Assembly: GCF_044904675.1 (NCBI RefSeq)
Contig: NZ_JADIKJ010000003.1
Coordinates: 1 to 64,000 of the forward strand
DNA from: Dyella_B jejuensis
GTDB lineage: Bacteria; Pseudomonadota; Gammaproteobacteria; Xanthomonadales; Rhodanobacteraceae
DNA length: 64,000 bases
Direction: 5' to 3'
The notes beneath the pieces are model-generated. The model was not told the origin of the DNA. It did not search any database and saw only the letters and a list, made by a program, of their open reading frames with translations. Made by a program: the position numbers and the translations under genes. This document shows, one piece after another, positions 15,434 through 22,813 of the stretch (the first letter of the stretch is position 1; each line of letters begins with the position of its first letter).

Positions 15434-17461
15434 ATGGTTCCCGTTATCCGCATGAACGCCATGGCAACCGATTCCACTACCGCGCCGCTGGAGCGGCGCA
15501 TCCGACGTGTCCATCAGTTGCATGCGGACGGGCAGCATGCGCAAGCCTTGCAAGCCGTCCAGAGCTTGGCGGCGGAGGCGCCTGACCATGTCGAGGTGCT
15601 CTACCTCATGGCGCGCAGCCAGCGATACCTGGGGCAGATCGATGACGCGCTGCATACGCTGGCGCGCCTGGAGCAGGTCCGTCCTCACTACAGTCGCCTG
15701 CATGAAGAGCGCGGCCATTGCCATGTGGTGCGGCGCGATGCGCCGCGCGCGATCGACGCGCTGCTGCGTGCGGTCAACATCAATCCGGCGTTGCCTTCGA
15801 GCTGGAAGCTGCTCGAAGGCCTGTATCGCATGACCGGCGATGACGCCAACGCGGCGATGGCTGCCTCGCATGTCGCCACGCTCAAGCGCCTGGCGCCCGA
15901 GGTCGTGCGCGCGACCGGCCATTTTTCGGACGGCGAGCTTGAACCCGCCGAGCAGATCATCCGTGCCTATCTGCTCAAGGCCGGCAACGATGTGGAAGCG
16001 ATGCGCCTGCTTGCCCGGATCGGGCTGGCGCGCGATGTGCTGGAGGATGCCCAGGTCCTGCTCGAAGCCGTGCTGCGGATCGTCCCGGATTATCGGGCGG
16101 CACGCTACGACTATGCGTGCGTGCTGCTTGAGCGGCATCTGTACCGGCACGCCTGCGAGGAAGCGGAGAAACTGCTTGCCGTTGAGCCCGATCAGCTCGA
16201 CTACCAGGCGCTGTATGCCAGCGCCAGCGTCGGCTTGGGCGAACACGACCGCGCCATTTCGCTGTACCGGCAACTCCTGCAAAAAATGCCCGATGGCGCG
16301 GACTTGCATCTGTCGCTGGCCCATTCGCTGAAGACGCAAGGCAAGCAGGCCGAAGCCATCGAGGCGTATCGCAACGCTATCGCGGCACGTGCGGATTTCG
16401 GCGATGCGTACTGGAGCCTGGCCAACCTCAAGACCTACCGCTTCAGCGATGATGAGATTGCCCGCATGCGCACGGCGGAAGCGGCATCTGCCACGCAAGC
16501 CGTGGATCGCTGCCATTTGTGTTTCGCACTCGGCAAGGCGTTCGAAGATCGCGGCGATTACGCCGAGTCGTGGCGCTATTACAGCCAGGGCAACGCGCTT
16601 AAGCGTGCCCAGAGCCGGTACCGTGCCGAAATCATCGAGATCAACACGCGCAAGCAGATCGAAGTCTGCACGCGGGAGTTCTTCGCCAGCCGCGCTGGCA
16701 CCGGCGATCCCGGCCCGGACCCGATTTTCATCGTCGGTCTGCCGCGTTCCGGCTCCACGTTGATCGAACAGATACTGGCATCGCATTCGTGCGTCGAGGG
16801 CACGCATGAGCTGGGCGAGATTCCGCGCATGGTGCTTGACCTGCAAGGACGGCAACCTGATTTCGACCATCCGCGTTATCCAGGAGTGCTGGCGGACCTG
16901 ACGCCCGGGGAACTGCTGGAACTGGGTAAAAAATACTTACGCGATACCCGCATCTATCGTGGCGACAAACCGTACTTCATCGACAAGATGCCGAACAACT
17001 TCCGGCATCTGGGGCTGATCCGGCTGATCCTGCCGAACGCGAAGATCATCGATGCCCGGCGCGAACCGGTCGCCTGCTGTTTCAGCAACCTCAAGCAGCT
17101 CTTCGCCACGGGCCAGGAATTTACCTATAGCGTCGAGGACATCGCCCGTTACTACCGCACGTATCTCGATGCGATGGAACATTGGGACCAGGTGCTTCCG
17201 GGCCGGATCCTGCGCGTCCAGCATGAGGATGTCGTCGACGATCTGGAAGGCAGCGTGCGGCGCATCCTCGATTTTTGCGGACTGCCTTTCGAGACTTCCT
17301 GCCTCGAGTTCCACCAGACCGCGCGCAGCGTGCGCACGGCCAGTTCCGAGCAGGTGCGCCGTCCGATCTTTCGCGATGGGCTCGATCAATGGACCCGATT
17401 CGAACCGTGGCTGGGGCCGCTCAAGGAGGCCCTCGGCGACGCGCGGCAGCGCTATCGCTGA
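15434..17461 (+). CDS. TPR-repeat sulfotransferase
   Basis: The protein of about 675 residues has tetratricopeptide repeats over residues 20-390 and a C-terminal sulfotransferase domain from about 425 to 660. The PAPS 5'-phosphosulfate loop is GLPRSGST (about 435-442). The 3'-phosphate site is in ARREPVACCFSNLKQLF (about 545-560). It should transfer sulfate from PAPS to a protein or small molecule; the target is unknown. No signal peptide is evident. Starts at 15434, 15452 and 15461 are all possible, with no good ribosome site. Genes of this type often sit beside TonB-dependent receptors, as here, and the two are probably co-transcribed. Confidence 0.85.
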   Translation: MVPVIRMNAMATDSTTAPLERRIRRVHQLHADGQHAQALQAVQSLAAEAPDHVEVLYLMARSQRYLGQIDDALHTLARLEQVRPHYSRLHEERGHCHVVRRDAPRAIDALLRAVNINPALPSSWKLLEGLYRMTGDDANAAMAASHVATLKRLAPEVVRATGHFSDGELEPAEQIIRAYLLKAGNDVEAMRLLARIGLARDVLEDAQVLLEAVLRIVPDYRAARYDYACVLLERHLYRHACEEAEKLLAVEPDQLDYQALYASASVGLGEHDRAISLYRQLLQKMPDGADLHLSLAHSLKTQGKQAEAIEAYRNAIAARADFGDAYWSLANLKTYRFSDDEIARMRTAEAASATQAVDRCHLCFALGKAFEDRGDYAESWRYYSQGNALKRAQSRYRAEIIEINTRKQIEVCTREFFASRAGTGDPGPDPIFIVGLPRSGSTLIEQILASHSCVEGTHELGEIPRMVLDLQGRQPDFDHPRYPGVLADLTPGELLELGKKYLRDTRIYRGDKPYFIDKMPNNFRHLGLIRLILPNAKIIDARREPVACCFSNLKQLFATGQEFTYSVEDIARYYRTYLDAMEHWDQVLPGRILRVQHEDVVDDLEGSVRRILDFCGLPFETSCLEFHQTARSVRTASSEQVRRPIFRDGLDQWTRFEPWLGPLKEALGDARQRYR

Positions 17462-17532
17462 GCTTTCGCACCGGGCTGGCGCGCACAACGCTACCGTTTC
17501 ATCGCAGCGAATGCTTGTCTTCGTCATAATTT

Positions 17533-17567
17533 CGATATATCTTTTCGCCGCACATTTAGATATATCG
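17533..17567. promoter_or_regulatory. Palindromic operator upstream of the PadR regulator
   Basis: CGATATATCT (17533-17542) and AGATATATCG (17558-17567) form a perfect 10-bp inverted repeat with a 15-base spacer, in an AT-rich stretch just before the ATG at 17578. PadR regulators commonly bind such long dyads and repress their own operon. TATATC occurs again at 17572-17577, touching the start codon. Confidence 0.75.
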
Positions 17568-17577
17568 GAGTTATATC

Positions 17578-18252
17578 ATGCACAGACACCACCTGTTCCA
17601 CCGGTTCATGCATCGCCATCATGGCGCGCGCGACATGGGCTGGGACGAGGGCAGCGGCTTCGACGGCGAGGCTTACGCATTCCACGGCCGGCGCGGCGGA
17701 CGCCATGGTCCATTCGGCCCTCACGATGGCGACGTGTTCAACGATTGGAATGGCTTGCAGGGCGGCGGCCGGCGCGGCGGCGGGCGCATGCTCGGACATG
17801 GCGACCTGAAGTTGCTGTTGCTCGCCCTGATCGAGCAGCAACCGCGCCATGGTTACGAATTGATCCGCACCATCGAAGAAATGTTCCATGGGCATTACTC
17901 GCCCAGTCCCGGCGCGGTCTATCCCACGCTGACCATGCTGGAAGAGCTCGGTCACGCATCGGTGGTCAATGAGCAGGGTGGCCGCAAGCTGTATGCCATC
18001 ACTGACGAAGGCCGCGCCTTCCTTGAGGAAAACCGTGCCGCGGTCAATGCGATGACCGAGCGCACCAGGCACACCGCCCGCTTGATCGCCAAGCTGTCGC
18101 TGCCGATGTCGGTGCGCAAGGCGATGCATGCGCTCAAGCATGCCGTGCTGATGCGCGGAGCCGATTGGAACAAAGCCGAAGCGCAGCGGGTGGCGACCAT
18201 CCTTGAACGTGCCGCTGCGGATATCGCAACAGGCCGGGCGGATGAAAGCTGA
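17578..18252 (+). CDS. PadR-family regulator with histidine-rich N-terminus (YqjI-like)
   Basis: The 224-residue DNA-binding protein has a PadR winged helix from about residue 72 to 150 (LKLLLLALIEQQPRHGYELI, then PSPGAVYPTL) and a helical C-terminal dimer part. The N-terminus is rich in histidine, with seven in the first 15 residues, followed by a Gly/Arg/His-rich linker, as in the nickel-responsive YqjI of E. coli. YqjI controls yqjH, a siderophore-interacting ferric reductase; a homologue of YqjH lies two genes downstream here. A dyad upstream is the likely operator. The ATG at 17578 is used because the poly-His segment begins there. The metal bound is inferred. Confidence 0.88.
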   Translation: MHRHHLFHRFMHRHHGARDMGWDEGSGFDGEAYAFHGRRGGRHGPFGPHDGDVFNDWNGLQGGGRRGGGRMLGHGDLKLLLLALIEQQPRHGYELIRTIEEMFHGHYSPSPGAVYPTLTMLEELGHASVVNEQGGRKLYAITDEGRAFLEENRAAVNAMTERTRHTARLIAKLSLPMSVRKAMHALKHAVLMRGADWNKAEAQRVATILERAAADIATGRADES

Positions 18253-18775
18253 GGCGATCGAGGAAGTATTCGGCGATTGGCAGCAACGCTGCAAGGCACA
18301 GGGCCTGACGCTGACGGTGTCGCGCCGGGCCATGCTGCGCGCATGCGTGGAAGCGCAAGCGGCCTGTGATGCCGTGTCGCTGCTGGTCGCGGCACAGCGT
18401 TACCATCCTGGCGTCAGCATCGGTTCGGTCTACCGTTTCCTGCGCGAACTTAACCGGCGCGGCTTGCTGCAAGCGCAGGCACAACCACACGCGCGCACGC
18501 TATGGCAGTTACGCCATCCAGCTTCAACAGATGCTGCGCAAGACGCCGGCGATATTCGCCGCCTGCTATTGCAGGTACAGGATTTGCTGCACGCGCTGGA
18601 ACATAGGGGTCTGCACGAGCAGACTGACGCTGGCGGCGCATTGCCTGCGCCGGATGCTGGCCATGGCGATGCCGCTTACACCTTGCTGCAAGGCATAGCT
18701 GCCCAGTTCGGCTATCGGCTGCTCGCTGCGCCGCGCACTTCGGTTCAATCCTCTTTCGACAAGGTTCGGGCATGA
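18242..18775 (+). CDS. Fur-like winged-helix protein lacking metal motifs
   Basis: The 177-residue product resembles the Fur DNA-binding half: a TLTVSRRAMLRACVEA segment, then PGVSIGSVYRFLRELNRRGLL, which matches the Fur recognition helix pattern (S-x-x-T/S-V-Y-R-x-L). The usual C-terminal metal ligands (HHH-type cluster and CxxC pairs) are not seen. The C-terminal half is instead alanine/glutamine-rich and unassigned. It overlaps the PadR gene by 11 bases and the next gene by 4 (ATGA), so all three are one operon. It may be a diverged regulator or partner that does not sense metal directly. An upstream GTG-type extension was rejected because it runs into PadR coding sequence. Confidence 0.7.
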   Translation: MKAEAIEEVFGDWQQRCKAQGLTLTVSRRAMLRACVEAQAACDAVSLLVAAQRYHPGVSIGSVYRFLRELNRRGLLQAQAQPHARTLWQLRHPASTDAAQDAGDIRRLLLQVQDLLHALEHRGLHEQTDAGGALPAPDAGHGDAAYTLLQGIAAQFGYRLLAAPRTSVQSSFDKVRA

Positions 18776-19569
18776 CTGAGCATATCCATCACACGCTTCG
18801 TCACGCGACAAAGTTGCGCACGATCGACGTGCACAGCACGAAGCGCATGACGCCGCATATGCAGCGCATTGTTTTTACCGGCACCGAGCTGCACGGATTT
18901 TTCAGCGCCGCACCTGACGATCACGTCAAGCTGTTTTTCCCGAACGCAGACGGCGAACTCGTACTGCCGACGCTCGGGCCGAACGGCCCGGAGTTTGCGG
19001 CTGGCTTGTCGCCATCGCCAGCGCGCGATTACACGCCGCGCGACTACGATCGGCAGCGCAATGCATTGACTATCGATTTCGTGATCCACGGCGATGGCCC
19101 CGCATCGACGTGGGCGGAGCGGGCGCAGCCGGGACAACGCATCGGCCTGGGCGGTCCGCGCGGGTCGTTCATGCCCGCCCGCGACTTCGATCACTACGTA
19201 CTGATCGGCGACGAAACGGCGTTGCCGGCAATCGGTCGGCAACTGGACGAGTGGCCGGCCGGCATGAACGTATACGTCATCGTTGAGATCGCGGAAAAGG
19301 CCGATCGCCTGCCGCTCGGTTCCCAGGCGGATTTCCACGTCACCTGGCTGGAACGCGACGGCACGCCGGCCGGGCAAAGTACGTTGCTGGAACAGGCGCT
19401 TCGCCAATGGCCCTTTCCGCCGGGAGATACCTTCTATTGGATTGCGGCCGAATCGCATCGCACCCGCGCGATGCGCAAGTACCTATCCGACGAGCGGCAC
19501 ATCCCTTCCGACTGGATTCGCGCCAAGGGTTATTGGAAGTCTGCCGATGCGCAAGATCGAGATGACTGA
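18772..19569 (+). CDS. Siderophore-interacting protein / ferric reductase (YqjH-like)
   Basis: The 265-residue flavoprotein of the SIP family reduces ferric siderophores in the cytoplasm to release iron. The FAD-binding part shows RDYTPRDYD (about residues 85-93, like the RxYT motif), with GPRGSF around residue 130. The NAD(P)H domain has LIGDETALPAI (about 144-154). The C-terminal WIRAKGYWK is typical of the family. It is the third gene of the PadR-Fur-like-SIP operon, overlapping the Fur-like gene by 4 bases. The arrangement matches YqjI-YqjH of E. coli with an additional regulator between them. Confidence 0.9.
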   Translation: MTEHIHHTLRHATKLRTIDVHSTKRMTPHMQRIVFTGTELHGFFSAAPDDHVKLFFPNADGELVLPTLGPNGPEFAAGLSPSPARDYTPRDYDRQRNALTIDFVIHGDGPASTWAERAQPGQRIGLGGPRGSFMPARDFDHYVLIGDETALPAIGRQLDEWPAGMNVYVIVEIAEKADRLPLGSQADFHVTWLERDGTPAGQSTLLEQALRQWPFPPGDTFYWIAAESHRTRAMRKYLSDERHIPSDWIRAKGYWKSADAQDRDD

Positions 19570-19577
19570 TCGAGTGT

Positions 19578-20108
19578 TCAGTCCAAGGGCCCGGCCATGA
19601 TCAGCTGGTCGACTGGATAGCCGCGTTGCCGCGCGCGTTCGAGCAATTCGGAAAAGCGCATGCGCGACATTGCCGGCGTGCGGGAAAGAATCCATAGATA
19701 TTTGCGGCTCGGACCGCCGACCACGGCCCATCGATAGCCGGGATCGAGATCGATCACCCAGTAATCCGCCCACACCCACGGTATCCACGCCAACCAATCC
19801 GGCGCGAAGCGTACTTTCAGGGCGCCAGGTTCTCCGTCCACGCCGCGTGCGACGCCGTCGGAGTGGTCCATCGCGCCGTCTTTCCTGCGGCACGCATTGC
19901 GCACGTAGATGGTTCCGTCGGGGTTCTTGCCATACGTGGCGGTGATGTTGTCCGCGCACTGCCGCTGGAAGAACATCGGCAAATGCGCGATCTCGTGCCA
20001 TTGGCCCGCGTAGCGATCGAGATCGAGCGCGGGCACCGGACGATTCGGCAGCGATACCACCGCTTGCGGTGCGGCGACAGCCATCGAGGCGAGCGTCATG
20101 AACAGCAT
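19578..20108 (-). CDS. Lipocalin (Blc family)
   Basis: The 176-residue protein is a bacterial lipocalin, a small beta-barrel that binds fatty acids or lysophospholipids. The family GxW motif is in DLDRYAGQWHEIAHLP near residue 30-45, with later NxCRRKDG and YLWILSRTP strands typical of Blc. The N-terminus MLFMTLASMAVA is a short signal peptide. No lipobox cysteine is visible, so it is probably a soluble periplasmic protein and not a lipoprotein like E. coli Blc. It converges on the siderophore-interacting gene with 8 bases between stops. Confidence 0.88.
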   Translation of the reverse strand: MLFMTLASMAVAAPQAVVSLPNRPVPALDLDRYAGQWHEIAHLPMFFQRQCADNITATYGKNPDGTIYVRNACRRKDGAMDHSDGVARGVDGEPGALKVRFAPDWLAWIPWVWADYWVIDLDPGYRWAVVGGPSRKYLWILSRTPAMSRMRFSELLERARQRGYPVDQLIMAGPLD

Positions 20109-20228
20109 ATCGCTATCTCCATTGCCTTTGGGCTAGCGTGCTGGCGATGCTGTTGTAGTGCCGTGGGTTTGTCGTCACGCCAGGGTGAAGCCCTCCCCCG
20201 CGTTGCGCTGGGGAGGGGTGATGGCGGC

Positions 20229-22661
20229 TTACGGCGCCGGGTTGGGCTTGACCCATGTTTCGAACAGTTCGTCGATGCGGCGATATTCGTCGTACCAGGA
20301 ATCGGCATGCTCGAATTCGTGGCGTTCCAGCGGATAGACCGAGATCCAGAAATTCTTCTTGTGCAGTTCGACGAAGCGCTCGTACAGGCGCAGCGAATCG
20401 CTGGCCAGCACGTTGTCGTCGATCAGGCCATGATTGATCAAGAGCGGATCGCGCAGGTTGGCGGCGTATGCGATCGGCGAGCTGATCTTGTACGCCTCCG
20501 GATCGAGTTGCGGATCGTTGAGGATGTTGGCGGTGTATTGATCGTTGTAAGTGCTCCAGTCCGCCGGTGGGCGCTGCGCGGCGCCGGCGGCGAATTCGCC
20601 CGGCGCGCGCAACAGCGCCATTTCGGTCATGAAGCCGCCATAGCTGCCGCCGTAGATGCCTACGCGCTTCGGATCGACGCCATGGTTCTTCACCAGCCAT
20701 GCCTTGCCGTCGAGCAGGTCTTCCAGTTCGGGATGGCCCATCTGGCGATAGATGGCCGTGCGCCAGGCACTGCCGTAGCCTTGCGAGGCGCGGTAGTCCA
20801 GATCGAGCACCACATAGCCTTGCTGCACCAGCAGGTTATTGAATAGCTGTTCGTGCTGGTAATAAGTGGCCGATTCGGTCACGTCCTGCAAGTAGCCGGC
20901 ACCGTGCACGAAAATCACCGCCGGGCGCGATGCCGCCGCATCGTTCTCGCCGGCCGGCCCGTAATACTTGGCATAGATCACGCCGGCGCCGTGCGAGGAC
21001 GGCACTTGGACGATCTTCGGCGCGATCCAGGCGTGCGCGGTGAACGCCGGTTTCATGGTGTGGGTGAGTTCGCGCGGCGTGCCGCCCTGCGCACTCTGCA
21101 CGGCCAGCTGCGGCTGTATGTAGGCGGAGGAGTGCAGCACGGCCAGCCGCGTGTCGTCTGGCGACAGGACGAACTGGTCCATGCCGCCGTACTGCGTCAC
21201 GCGGCTCAGCGCGCCGCCGTCCGAGGGAACGCGGTAGACGTCATAGCTGTAAGGGGCGGTGCGATTGGTGCGCAGGTAGAACCATTTGCCGTCGCTGGAA
21301 AGTTGCGGCTCGCTGACTTCGAACTTGCCCGACGTCAGCGCTTTCGCCGCGCCATCCACCGGTTTCACATAAAGCTGCGAGTAGCCGCTTTCCTCGCTCA
21401 GGTACCACAGCGTGCGGTTGTCCTTGAGCCAGCCCAGGTCGTTGAAGATCCAGTTGATCCAGGCATCGTTGTGCAGGCGATGCTGGGGCACCAGCACGTG
21501 CTTGCTGAAATCGAGCGTGGCGATCCAGCGGTCCTTGCTGTCGATGGACAGGAATTCCAGCGCGGCGTTGCGGCCATCGTCGCTCCACACGATGCCGGCG
21601 CTGCCGCTGTCCATGCTGTACATCGTCACCGGGCGCACGTCCGGTGCCTTCAATGCCCTGGCTTCGTCGTCCTTGCCGGCCTGTTCGAGCGCGGCGACGG
21701 TCTTGGCGCGAATCGCCTTGAGCGGATCGTCCTTGATGCCAGGCAGGTTGTCGGTGGCAATCGGATAGGACTTGTGCGCGGCCAGGTCAAGCAGCCAGAT
21801 CGACTGCGGCGCGGGATCGTTACGGCCTACGTAGGTGCGCGCGTCTTCGGTTTCGGTATAGCCCGAATCGGTAACGTAGTGGATTACATACGGCGCCTTG
21901 CCGTCGTCGTGATGCGCTGGCTGCGTGACCAGCAACATCCAGTGGCCGTCCGGCGACAGTTCGGTATCCACCGGCTGTATCTTGTCGCCCAGATAGAACG
22001 GCTGCGGTGCGCGGGTGGGATCGGCGGCGGCCAGTTCCTGCTGATTGGCGTGCTGGGCATCCTTTTCCTGCTTGTTCTCGCGCAGCTCCTTGAACAGGTC
22101 CAGTTGCTGCTGTTCGAGCGTATCGGGTTTCCTGGCCTGCGGATCGTCGGTGAATTTCAACACCGCGGCGGGCGAAGTCACACCGCTGGCGAGGTCGTAG
22201 ACATACCAGTTGTTGCTCTCGCGAAATTGCAGCGAGCGGCCGTCGGCGGAAAAGCGCGGCGCCGACTCCGGCTGCGGGCTGCGCGTGACCTGGGTGCGGC
22301 GGCCGCTGCCCAGGTCGACCAGGAACACGTCGCCATGCAGGATATACGCCGCATGCCGGTGCGCGCGGTCGTAGACCGCCGGCCCTTCCGCCTGCGCCCT
22401 GCTTGCAGCGTCGAGCAGCATGCCCTGGCCGGTGGCCGGATCGACGCGATACAGGTCGTGCACCTCGCTGCCGTCACGCTTGAGGCTGTAGTAAAGATCA
22501 CGGCCATCCACGCTCCAGTACGGGTTCTCCACCGCATGGCCCATCCAGTCCGGATCGGCCATGATGGTTTCCAGGTCGAGCGGTCGCGTGCCCGATGCGG
22601 TTTGTGCCGCCGCTGGCAAGGTGGCAAGGGCGATGAGGCCGGCGAGCAGCAATCGGCGCAT
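20229..22661 (-). CDS. S9 family peptidase (dipeptidyl/acylaminoacyl peptidase-like)
   Basis: The 810-residue exported serine peptidase has an N-terminal beta-propeller and a C-terminal alpha/beta hydrolase domain from about residue 560. The nucleophile serine is in GIYGGSYGGFM, the acid in NHGLIDDNV and the histidine in LERHEFEH. The start ATG at 22661 begins a signal peptide (MRRLLLAGLIALATLPAAAQ). Longer open sequence upstream is arginine-rich and overlaps the divergent gene, so it was rejected. The substrate is probably small peptides in the periplasm. It diverges from a prolyl oligopeptidase gene with 152 bases between starts, a likely shared promoter region. Confidence 0.9.
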   Translation of the reverse strand: MRRLLLAGLIALATLPAAAQTASGTRPLDLETIMADPDWMGHAVENPYWSVDGRDLYYSLKRDGSEVHDLYRVDPATGQGMLLDAASRAQAEGPAVYDRAHRHAAYILHGDVFLVDLGSGRRTQVTRSPQPESAPRFSADGRSLQFRESNNWYVYDLASGVTSPAAVLKFTDDPQARKPDTLEQQQLDLFKELRENKQEKDAQHANQQELAAADPTRAPQPFYLGDKIQPVDTELSPDGHWMLLVTQPAHHDDGKAPYVIHYVTDSGYTETEDARTYVGRNDPAPQSIWLLDLAAHKSYPIATDNLPGIKDDPLKAIRAKTVAALEQAGKDDEARALKAPDVRPVTMYSMDSGSAGIVWSDDGRNAALEFLSIDSKDRWIATLDFSKHVLVPQHRLHNDAWINWIFNDLGWLKDNRTLWYLSEESGYSQLYVKPVDGAAKALTSGKFEVSEPQLSSDGKWFYLRTNRTAPYSYDVYRVPSDGGALSRVTQYGGMDQFVLSPDDTRLAVLHSSAYIQPQLAVQSAQGGTPRELTHTMKPAFTAHAWIAPKIVQVPSSHGAGVIYAKYYGPAGENDAAASRPAVIFVHGAGYLQDVTESATYYQHEQLFNNLLVQQGYVVLDLDYRASQGYGSAWRTAIYRQMGHPELEDLLDGKAWLVKNHGVDPKRVGIYGGSYGGFMTEMALLRAPGEFAAGAAQRPPADWSTYNDQYTANILNDPQLDPEAYKISSPIAYAANLRDPLLINHGLIDDNVLASDSLRLYERFVELHKKNFWISVYPLERHEFEHADSWYDEYRRIDELFETWVKPNPAP

Positions 22662-22813
22662 GGTGGATGGCTTCCTGGTCGAAACCGACCAGCATAGCCA
22701 AGCAGGTGAAGCTGGCAAGCGCCATGGGTCCCGTTCCATCCGGCGCCTGGCGCGCGTTAACCTGGGCGACCGGCCGCATGTGTCGTGCGGCGCCGAACCA
22801 TGGATATCCGCCC

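Noticed and set aside
20853..22697. A 614-codon open frame on plus opposite the S9 peptidase
   Set aside because: The minus-strand frame contains a signal peptide and full catalytic triad; the plus frame is a shadow.
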